A stretch of DNA of 64,000 bases, taken from NCBI GenBank assembly GCA_963805705.1, contig CAWDVH010000001.1:2418001-2482000 (forward strand). Direction: 5' to 3'. Below are positions 7,756 to 16,024 of this stretch, piece after piece. The position numbers and the translations under genes were made by a program. The DNA is from CAWDVH01 sp963805705. GTDB taxonomy: Bacteria; Actinomycetota; Actinomycetes; Streptosporangiales; Streptosporangiaceae. Positions within the stretch are counted from its first letter, which is position 1. Every line of letters begins with the position of its first letter. The notes beneath the pieces were generated by a model, which saw only the letters and a list, made by a program, of their open reading frames with translations, searched no databases and was not told the DNA's origin.

Positions 7756-7785
7756 ACTACACGATGTATACACAAGTGGAGTCAA
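7756..7785 (-). promoter_or_regulatory. Candidate promoter with internal TGTATACA palindrome
   Basis: Minus strand TTGACT (7780-7785), 18-base spacer, TGTAGT (7756-7761). The spacer holds the perfect palindrome TGTATACA (7765-7772), suitable as an operator. It lies about 80 bases before the 68-aa gene. Confidence 0.45.
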
Positions 7786-8241
7786 CTTCAGCTATGAAGC
7801 ATGCGCAGGTCAACTAGCCTCGTATCATGTTCAGGCCGGACGTGCCTGAGTCGGATCCGCCGATGGAGCTGCATGAAGGGGCGCATTATTGCGAGGTCAG
7901 ATCAGCCGAGATATCCATTCCGTCCGAGCACCAGCTCTTGCAGGAGACGGGTCTAGCACCGCACGACGGTGCCAAGTCACGTCGCGGCGGCTACGGGCAT
8001 CAGAGGGTATGGTCTACTCGGTCCACGGCCGGGCACGTTCGTAGCCTGCCAGAGCGACCGCAAGGACAGCTAGCGAGTCGCCAAAGCAGGTCGGTTGGAC
8101 TGTGGTGCTCACAGGTACTAGAACAGCGACCAATGGCTGGCCGACCAGCGGCATCTAGGCGAATTGCCTGGCTGACAGCCGATCAACGCAGAGCGTGAAA
8201 AAGTTGGGTGCTGGGTCCTCTTGACCTGTGATCATGCCAGA
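7786..8241. other. No supported gene; lower-GC spacer
   Basis: About 450 bases with visibly lower GC than the surroundings. One open frame of about 120 codons runs on the plus strand (7827-8198), but it has no ribosome site, no recognisable motif and no typical codon pattern, so I leave it out. Probably remnant DNA of the island. Confidence 0.5.
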
Positions 8242-8545
8242 TCAGCTCATCGCTTGTGTGCGCTGGTCTTCCGCACGCTTTGATTCGGCCATCGCCTGAG
8301 CAAGCACCTCGGTACTCAGCGTCGGACAGTCTCGCCCGATGGTACGCAGCCGTCACATCGTCGAAGGATCCTGGTACGTATGGCTCAGGATCCTGCTGAG
8401 CGGCAGCTGCCATTTCCAGATAACTCGCAGGAGCGGAGTTCTGTCGGCGTGGCCAGGAGCGCTCGCGGAATCTCGGTGCGACGTCCTCCAAGCTCATCGA
8501 GCCTTCCCGAAAGGTTGCGATAAGGTCAGTGACCTCGTTGGTCAT
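8242..8545 (-). pseudogene. Frameshifted small partner gene of a zeta-toxin module
   Basis: Starts MTNEVTDLIATFREGSMSLE, followed by VPGSFDDVTAAY. The frame then breaks: after RLSDAEY the expected continuation TEVLAQAMAESKRAEDQRTQ is in another frame and ends at 8242, giving a protein near 100 aa. As I recall, similar small proteins lie next to zeta-toxin genes in actinomycetes. Its start overlaps the region where the zeta gene ends. An antitoxin-like role is inference. Confidence 0.6.
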
Positions 8546-9171
8546 GAGGCTTCTCCTCGTGCTGGAGGGTATCCGTGAGAACTGGGACGCCGCCGTCTAT
8601 CGAGTTGTCGTACAATCGACCATCTGTCGAATTTGTGCTTGACCGCCTCGAAGTTCTTCTGTTCACGCTGCCCCATTCCGGATCAGCCTGTCGCTTGATT
8701 AACTTCCGCCGGAACGAACCTGCCGCCCAGGCCATCGCCGGCGACGATAATCGTCGTGGCCCTCGCGATGCCTGGCGTCGGCCCGAGCGACGCTGGTCTC
8801 CACTGGGATATCGACGAAGATGCCCTCGATGCGGGTATAGCCCGACGAGCGCAGGTCGTCGATCCGTTGCTCTGTTGAGGCTTGCGACGACATGGTGATG
8901 TCCCAGATAAGGTTCTTCCCGTCGCCTGCGCGCGGAGGGCTAGTTGCTTGGCGATCATGCGAGGACTCCTCATGCACCAGATCGGAGGCCTCCATCGGTG
9001 AAAGCCCTCTACCTGCGGGACCATGCCTCGGCTGGCCATCTCCTCTTTGATCTCGTCGGGGTTGATGGTCAGGTACTGCGACCGGTCGATACCGGCATAC
9101 TGCTCCAAGATCGTAGACTTGCCCGCGCCAGCCAGACCGCCGGCGATGATCGCCTGGCGCTCGTTGGGCAC
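8526..9171 (-). pseudogene. Zeta-toxin-family kinase pseudogene with several frameshifts
   Basis: N-terminus IIAGGLAGAGKSTILEQY carries the Walker A of zeta/PezT kinases, then TINPDEIKEEMASRG. Later segments lie in alternating minus-strand frames: LSPMEASDLVHEESSH; IAKQLALRAQ; KNLIWDITMSSQASTEQRID; IEGIFVDIPVETSVARADAR; GDGLGGRFVPAEV; DPEWGSVNRR; FEAVKHKFDRW; YDNSIDGGVPVLTDT. Placed in order they rebuild one coherent protein of about 210 aa. At least five frame changes are needed, so it is dead unless the local sequence is poor. Zeta toxins phosphorylate UDP-GlcNAc or related sugars. Confidence 0.8.
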
Positions 9172-9307
9172 GTCGGCCGAGCCTGGTCGTACAGATCATT
9201 CGACTAATCGAGCCATGGACGCGATCGCGATCCTGGTTCCACTGTTCTTCTGTCTGGATCGATCGTGTGCTGCTGATTGGTGGCGAGGCCGTCAGCACGC
9301 GCTTTGC

Positions 9308-9665
9308 TCAAGGCGCTCCCTGAATCTCATGGACGTGCTCGGCGTGTTCCGCGTCGGTAAGTGGCGGGGGCGATCGGTAGATTGATGGCTGTCCTCTTCC
9401 GTGCTCCGGGATGTCAAGGTCCTTCAGCCGGAGCACTGGGGGCTTGGGGGAGCCGTCGTCGTTGTACGGGGATGAAGGGTGACCGTCCGGCAAGTCCTTC
9501 AGCCGGTCTCGCATGTCCTCGGTCGAACCTGGCCTCGGATTATCCGGGCTCGCGCTGCGGGTCGACCGGGTCCGGCGAATGGTCGGCTAAGCCGCCATCG
9601 GCGTCCGGCAGGTCGGGCCGGTCGGTGCGCACGGCACGCTCCTCGGGTCGCAGGCTCCGCGTCAT
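9308..9665 (-). pseudogene. Second, broken copy of the DLPxGHPSSPYNxDGS gene
   Basis: An ATG at 9665 opens a frame with ERAVRTDRPDLPDADGGL (matching ERPVRIDQPQMPDAENGL in the intact copy), which stops after 41 codons. The conserved C-terminal half, RDRLKDLPDGHPSSPYN, DGSPKPPVLRL and LDIPE, continues in another frame to 9308 with a different tail. Same strand as the intact copy, about 2.2 kb away, with the dead zeta module between them. Confidence 0.65.
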
Positions 9666-9722
9666 GGTAGGAGGTCGGCATCCGCGGCGGCAAGGCCCAT
9701 CAGCCCATCACCCATCAGCTCA

Positions 9723-11131
<1,409 letters not shown>

Positions 11132-11135
<4 letters not shown>

Positions 11136-11482
11136 GCCGTCCCCCCGCCGGAAGCGGCCCCGTTTCCGGCGCCTGCGGCCGGCTCGGCCGGCGGCGGGAC
11201 TGGCCGGCGCCGGAACATCTTGAGCATCCGCCCGGTGACCACATATCCGCCGACCACGTTCATCGCGGCGAAGGCCGCAGCCACGAAAGCCAGGATGTAG
11301 CCGACCGTGTTGTTAGCCGTGACCGCGATCAGCATGGCGCCGGCCAGCACGATGCCATGGATCGAGTTGGCCGCCGACATCAGCGGCGTATGCAGCGTGG
11401 CCGGGACCTTGCTGATGACCTCGAAGCCCACCCAGAGGCTGAGCACGAAGATGATCAGGTCAGTGAGAAGACCCGTCGGCAC
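11132..11482 (-). CDS. pntAB: NAD(P) transhydrogenase subunit alpha part 2
   Basis: 116 aa membrane subunit with three or four helices (LLTDLIIFVLSLWVGFEVI, NSIHGIVLAGAMLIAV, VGYILAFVAAAFAAMNVVGG). It completes domain II of the proton channel in organisms where the alpha subunit is split. Start: GTG 11482 with GGAGG 8 bases upstream fits better than ATG 11536, which would overlap pntAA by 77 bases. The C-terminus is a Pro/Ala/Gly tail. It overlaps pntAA by 23 bases. Confidence 0.93.
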
Positions 11483-12623
11483 TAGCGGTACCTCCAGCGG
11501 AATCGGCCAGGGCGGGATGAACCACCTGGCTGTCATGGGTGACGACCACGCCCGCCTGCAGGTCGTCGGTGAGATCGATGGCCAGCGAGCCGTCTTTCAC
11601 CATGTAGAGCAGCAGCGCGCTGACATTGCGCGCGTACATGGCCGATGCCGCGGCCGGCATGGTGGACGGCAGGCGGCCGGCTCCGATCAGCGTGATCCCG
11701 TTCTCGGTGACCAGCGTCTCGCCGGGCGCGGAGCCCTCCACGTTGCCGCCGAGCGCGCTCGCGCCCATGTCGACCACGACCGATCCCGCGGTCATCGACT
11801 TCAGCGCCTCGGCGGTGACCAGCAGCGGGGGGCGCCGCCCTGGCACCTGGGCCGTCGTGATCACCACGTCCTGCCGGGAGATATGGTCGGCCAGCTCCTC
11901 CTGCTGCGCATCGCGCTCGGCATCGGTCAGCGCGCGGGCATACCCGCCGGATCCGGAGGCCGGCCCGACGGCCGTCAGCTCAAGGAACGTCGCGCCCAGG
12001 GACTCAACCTCGGCCCTGGTCTCGGGCCGCACGTCGTAGGCGGTGACCAGGGCGCCGAGCCGCCGCGCGGTGCCGATCGCCTGCAGGCCCGCGACACCCG
12101 CGCCAAGGATCAGCACCCTGGCGGGCCGGGCCGTGCCGGCTGCCGTGATCAGCAACGGAAAGAACCGGCCAAACGCAGTTGCCCCCACCAGCACCGCCTT
12201 GTACCCCGCGATGTTCGCCTGCGAACTCAGGGCATCCATCGGCTGGGCCCTCGGCAGGGTGCGCGGGATCAGGTCCAGGCTGATCGCGGTGACGCCCGCC
12301 TCGGCCAGCCGGGCCGCCAGGGCCGGATCAGCCAGCGGCGCCAGCATCGCGAAGATCGCCTGCCCGGGACGCAGCCCGGAGATTGCCTGCTCATCGGGCC
12401 TGCCGACCATCAGGACGGCATCGGCGGCCCGCAGGGCCTCCGCCCGGGAGACGACACTCGCGCCCGCCTCGGTGTATGCGTCATCGGCGAGCCAGGCACC
12501 ATCGCCCGCGCCGGACTCCACCAGGATCTCCAGGCCGGCGGCACGCAGCTTGGTGACAGCCTCGGGAACGAGAGCGACCCGCCGTTCACCGGGCGCGGAC
12601 TCCTTGACGACGGCGATCTTCAT
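11460..12623 (-). CDS. pntAA: NAD(P) transhydrogenase subunit alpha part 1
   Basis: 387 aa soluble NAD(H)-binding domain I, related to alanine dehydrogenase. Starts MKIAVVKESAPGERRVALVP, with a Rossmann loop at VLILGAGVAGLQAIGTARRLGA and DVRPETRAEVESLGA. First gene of the pntAA-pntAB-pntB operon, which supplies NADPH. A good ATG start; the upstream 350 bases hold the promoter and a hairpin at 12757-12783. Confidence 0.96.
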   Translation of the reverse strand: MKIAVVKESAPGERRVALVPEAVTKLRAAGLEILVESGAGDGAWLADDAYTEAGASVVSRAEALRAADAVLMVGRPDEQAISGLRPGQAIFAMLAPLADPALAARLAEAGVTAISLDLIPRTLPRAQPMDALSSQANIAGYKAVLVGATAFGRFFPLLITAAGTARPARVLILGAGVAGLQAIGTARRLGALVTAYDVRPETRAEVESLGATFLELTAVGPASGSGGYARALTDAERDAQQEELADHISRQDVVITTAQVPGRRPPLLVTAEALKSMTAGSVVVDMGASALGGNVEGSAPGETLVTENGITLIGAGRLPSTMPAAASAMYARNVSALLLYMVKDGSLAIDLTDDLQAGVVVTHDSQVVHPALADSAGGTASADGSSH

Positions 12624-12982
12624 GGACGCGACCTCACTCGGACCTGACCTTTCATTGACGTGCGACCCCGCCGAGCCAGTGACCGCAGCGTCCCAGTCTC
12701 AGGATGAGAGCTTACCGGCGCCTCCCTGCGCTTAGGCTTCGCCCTCCCGTCGCTGGCCCGGGCGCAGGCCGCCTGCACCCGGGATTACTGTCGACTCGAG
12801 CGGCGCCCGCCGCGCCCTGTCCGGCCTCAGGCCGCGCAGCCCGGTAGCGGAAGAAGCGACAGTGGATTCCTTCATAACGCACACCTGCCGCGCAATGCCG
12901 CCGCGCTGCGTCAAGGCCGGCCCAGGTCAGGTCATTTCCGCTACGGGCATTCATCGGGAATCCGCCAGACGGCAGGTGGCCC
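12624..12982. other. Intergenic region upstream of pntAA
   Basis: No gene I can support. Minus-strand frames here lack family motifs. The region holds a strong GC hairpin at 12757-12783 and presumably the pnt promoter near 12630-12700, where no clear consensus is visible. Confidence 0.5.
12757..12783. terminator. Candidate GC-rich hairpin
   Basis: CCCGGGCGCAGG-CCG-CCTGCACCCGGG: 12-bp stem with one mismatch and a 3-base loop, no U-tract on either strand. It could stop minus-strand transcription coming from the second two-component operon before pntAA. Confidence 0.4.
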
Positions 12983-13228
12983 ATGTTGCCTGACGAGTCG
13001 TCGGCGGACCAGGCGTCGGCTGACCGGCAGCTGGCCGACCGGCTGCTCGCCGCCCGCCGCAGCCTCGCCGCCCGTGAGCTGGCCGTCGATCAGCGGGCCC
13101 GGCTGCAGCGCCGGCTCACGGCCATTTGCGATGCCATGAAGGCCCCCGGTGCGGATACGGCGCACGGCGAGAGACGCCTGCAGAAATTCCTGGAGGAACT
13201 CGGCCGAGCCGATGGCGGCGGGACCTGA
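12983..13228 (+). CDS. Small hypothetical coiled-coil protein
   Basis: 81 aa, ATG with AGGTGG a few bases upstream. Highly charged helical sequence (RQLADRLLAARRSLAARELAVDQ... RLQKFLEELG), predicted as a coiled coil. No family recognised. Convergent with the response regulator gene to its right. Coding status is likely from the ribosome site and composition but not certain. Confidence 0.5.
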   Translation: MLPDESSADQASADRQLADRLLAARRSLAARELAVDQRARLQRRLTAICDAMKAPGADTAHGERRLQKFLEELGRADGGGT

Positions 13229-13279
13229 ATTCCTTATCCCGCTCGGGGAACGCAGTGCTCGACACCATCCAGACGACGG

Positions 13280-13924
13280 TTACTCGGCCCCATTCAGGAA
13301 CGCCAGAACGGCCAGTACCCGGCGATGGTTCTCGTCGGTGGAAATGAGCCCGAGTTTGGCGAGGATGTTCTTAATGTGGGTCTCGACGGTTCGCTCGGTG
13401 AGCCATAGCCGGCGGGCGATACCGATGTTGGTGCGTCCCTCGGCCATCAGCGCGAGCACGTCATGCTCCCTGGACGTCAGGGACTGCAGCGCCCGGCTGG
13501 CCGGGTGGGGGCCCAGCAGGCGTGCCACGACTTCGGGGTCGAGAGCCGAGCCGCCCGCGGCGACGCGGCGCAGAGCGTCGAGAAAGTCCTCGACGTCGAA
13601 AACTCGGTCCTTGAGCAGGTATCCGAACCCGCCGGTGCTGACCAGTTCCACTGAATGCTGGACCTCGATGTGCTGCGAAAGCAGCAAGATCCCCAGCTGC
13701 GGGTGGCGCTGGCGCAGGGCGCGCGCCGCCCGGGCGCCGTCGTCGGTCCGGTCGGGCGGCATCCGGATGTCGACGATGGCCAGATCAGGCTGGTGGGCGT
13801 CGACGGCGTTGACGAGAGTCGGGGCATCAGGTGCTTTGGCGACGATGTCATGTCCGGCGTCCGCCAGCAGGCTGGCCAGCGCCTCACGAAACAGCGCGGA
13901 ATCTTCTCCTAGGACGATGCGCAC
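13280..13924 (-). CDS. NarL/LuxR-family response regulator
   Basis: 214 aa. Receiver domain with acidic residues E7/D8, phospho-acceptor D52 in LAIVDIRMP and K105 in GYLLKD; LuxR HTH at about 148-205 (TSREHDVLALMAEGRTN...ERTVETHIKNI). GTG start overlaps the 3' end of the kinase gene by 16 bases, so the pair is co-translated. Probable target: the divergent FtsX-like permease gene and its own operon. Confidence 0.92.
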   Translation of the reverse strand: MRIVLGEDSALFREALASLLADAGHDIVAKAPDAPTLVNAVDAHQPDLAIVDIRMPPDRTDDGARAARALRQRHPQLGILLLSQHIEVQHSVELVSTGGFGYLLKDRVFDVEDFLDALRRVAAGGSALDPEVVARLLGPHPASRALQSLTSREHDVLALMAEGRTNIGIARRLWLTERTVETHIKNILAKLGLISTDENHRRVLAVLAFLNGAE

Positions 13925-15885
13925 GGCAGGATTGCCTCAATGGTGGTCCCGCCGCCACGGGGGCTGCTGATCGCCAGAGTTCCGCCGTACGCGCCGACCC
14001 GGTCGGCCAGACCGGACAGTCCTGAACCGTCGCGCGGCAGCGCGCCCCCGGCGCCGTCGTCGGTAACGCGCACGCACAGGCTGCTCTCGCCCGCGTCGAC
14101 CTCCAGCTCGATGTGGCGGGCCCGTGCGTGCTTGATCGCGTTGGTGATGGCCTCGGCGGCGACGTAGTAGGCGGTGATCTCTACGTTCTCGTCGAGGCCG
14201 GCGGCTCGCACGTGCACGCTGACCGGGATCGGGGCCGACCTGACCAGGCCGGCCAGGGCCGGACCCAGGCCGTCGTCCAGGCAAGCAGGCCTGATGCCGT
14301 GCGCAATGTGGCGTAGTTCCCCGAGGGCGGTGCCGAGCTCGGCGACCGCTTCATCCAGGACGCCGGACATATCGGCGTCACCGCGCGGGAGGCGGCGCTG
14401 GGCCAGCCGCAGCGCGATGCCGAGCGACACCAGCCGCTGTTGCGCGCCGTCATGCAGATCTCGTTCGAGGCGGACTCGTTCCTCGTAGCCAACGCGCAGC
14501 AGCCGGGCCCGGCTGGCCTCGATCTGGCGGAGGGCGCTGCGCAGTTCGACCCGCAGCCTGACCACCTCGACGAGTGGTGCGGCGTGAGCCGCGATATCTC
14601 GCAGCAGCTCTGGTGAGGTGCGCTGGCCCGCTCGCAGCGCACCGATCTGATCGGCCCCGAGCTGGACCGGGGTCATCGTCGCGACGTGGTCATCGTCCAG
14701 GGGAATGCCGTCGGCGTCGACCATCTCCGCGGTGGCCGGGACCAGGTACGCCACGTGCAGTTGCGGGTCGTGCAGCGCGTCCTGCAGGACGGCCTGAAGC
14801 TGCTCGGCTCGGGCTCGCCCGGCGACCGTGTCGTCATGCAGGCGGTCGATAGCGACGAAGGCGGCCTTGCGCGCCGGGTACAGCCAGCGGTCGACCCCGC
14901 TCTGCAGCCGGGCCCTCAGCGGGAACAGCAGGATGGCGCACAGCGCGGTCGCCGTCACGGCCGCCACCGGTGATGCCCGCGCGGCGACCAGGCCGACGGT
15001 CAGGTTGACGATCGTGAACACCAGCAGCAGCACCGTGGTCAGCGCGGCGTGCGCCGCCGCCGAGGCGAGCACCCGGTCCACGTCGAACAGGTCGGGGCGC
15101 AGCACCGCGAGCGCGATCACGACCGGTACCGCGAGGTACATCGCGGCGAAGCCGACGGCCAGGACGACATCGGCCTGGCCGACGACCGCGTAGCTCAGCC
15201 AGGACGCCAGCAGCGTGGCCGGCAGTATCGCGGCGGCCAGCGCCAGCCACTTGAACTGCCGGCGCCGGCGCGCATCCGCCGCCCGGAAGCGGCGGACGAG
15301 CCGGACGACCAGCAGGACCAGCGTGGCCACCAGAGCGGGCAGGCAGATCGCCGTCAGCACGTTCGCGAGCACAGCGGGCATCGTGCCGAACACATGCGGC
15401 GAAGACTGGTCCGGCGGCATGAACGGTCCGGGCGCGGTGGCCGCCACCGCCATGAACACCGCCGCGACGGCCAAGATCGCGGCCAGCAGGCCACGGTCAC
15501 CGCGCCCGCCCAGCCGGCCATCGGGAAAGAACAGCACCAGCACGGCGACCGCCACGTAGATCAGCACCCACGCGCCCTGACTTGCGGCCGTCACGTACGC
15601 CGCGCCCCACGGGTGGCTGGAATCAGCGCTCTGGGCCAGCTGGCCGGTGACCGCCAGAGCCGCGACCAGCCCGGGCACGGTCAGCAGGGGCCCCAGCGCC
15701 CCGCCCTGGCCCGCGCGGACGACCAGCAGGCCCGCGAGGACGGGTGTCGCGGCCAGCACCAGAGCCGACACCAGCAGCCCCACGTGGCCAGGTGTCGGCG
15801 AGAATCCGGTGAGCGTGGCGGCGCCCAGGAGCACCGCCGCTGTCACGCCCGCGACGGTCAGCGCGATCGGACGCTGCCATCCCAT
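13909..15885 (-). CDS. NarL-type sensor histidine kinase with a multi-helix membrane domain
   Basis: 658 aa from ATG 15885. About ten hydrophobic segments fill residues 10-300, including an FFPDGRLG loop seen in actinobacterial kinases of this type. A variable region is followed by HisKA_3 (RVRLERDLHDGAQQRLVSLG) and a HATPase domain (AITNAIKHA, DDGAGGA, GLADRVGAYGG). ATG 15960 is an alternative start, but it would put a perfect 12-bp inverted repeat inside the gene; the frame is open to 16362, which overlaps the divergent gene and is rejected. Operon with the downstream regulator. Confidence 0.9.
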   Translation of the reverse strand: MGWQRPIALTVAGVTAAVLLGAATLTGFSPTPGHVGLLVSALVLAATPVLAGLLVVRAGQGGALGPLLTVPGLVAALAVTGQLAQSADSSHPWGAAYVTAASQGAWVLIYVAVAVLVLFFPDGRLGGRGDRGLLAAILAVAAVFMAVAATAPGPFMPPDQSSPHVFGTMPAVLANVLTAICLPALVATLVLLVVRLVRRFRAADARRRRQFKWLALAAAILPATLLASWLSYAVVGQADVVLAVGFAAMYLAVPVVIALAVLRPDLFDVDRVLASAAAHAALTTVLLLVFTIVNLTVGLVAARASPVAAVTATALCAILLFPLRARLQSGVDRWLYPARKAAFVAIDRLHDDTVAGRARAEQLQAVLQDALHDPQLHVAYLVPATAEMVDADGIPLDDDHVATMTPVQLGADQIGALRAGQRTSPELLRDIAAHAAPLVEVVRLRVELRSALRQIEASRARLLRVGYEERVRLERDLHDGAQQRLVSLGIALRLAQRRLPRGDADMSGVLDEAVAELGTALGELRHIAHGIRPACLDDGLGPALAGLVRSAPIPVSVHVRAAGLDENVEITAYYVAAEAITNAIKHARARHIELEVDAGESSLCVRVTDDGAGGALPRDGSGLSGLADRVGAYGGTLAISSPRGGGTTIEAILPCASS

Positions 15886-15923
15886 CTTCGAAGCATAGGC
15901 CGGCGGCCCGCCGGCCGGATCCG

Positions 15924-15955
15924 TGCTGGCACGGGCTGCAGGTCCCGTGCCAGCA
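15924..15955. promoter_or_regulatory. Perfect 12-8-12 inverted repeat between divergent genes
   Basis: TGCTGGCACGGG-N8-CCCGTGCCAGCA lies between the sensor kinase start and the permease start (70 bases before the latter). It suits a dimeric regulator, most simply the response regulator of this system. A second palindrome, GGCCGGCGG-C-CCGCCGGCC (15899-15917), lies just beside it. Confidence 0.6.
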
Positions 15956-16024
15956 GGCATGACGCGACCACCGTGATGCGGGCAGCGTGGTGGTGTCAGC
16001 AATGGGCAGGCTGGGGGTGAGGGG

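Noticed and set aside
7827..8198. 123-codon plus-strand frame in the island
   Set aside because: No ribosome site or recognisable motif; composition looks like degraded spacer.
8242..9171. Programmed frameshifting in the zeta module
   Set aside because: Too many shifts in both directions and no slippery sequence plus structure at the break points; decay or sequence error is simpler.
12712..12984. 90-codon minus-strand frame upstream of pntAA
   Set aside because: No ribosome site, no motif, Arg/Gly-rich C-terminus, and it contains the hairpin at 12757-12783.
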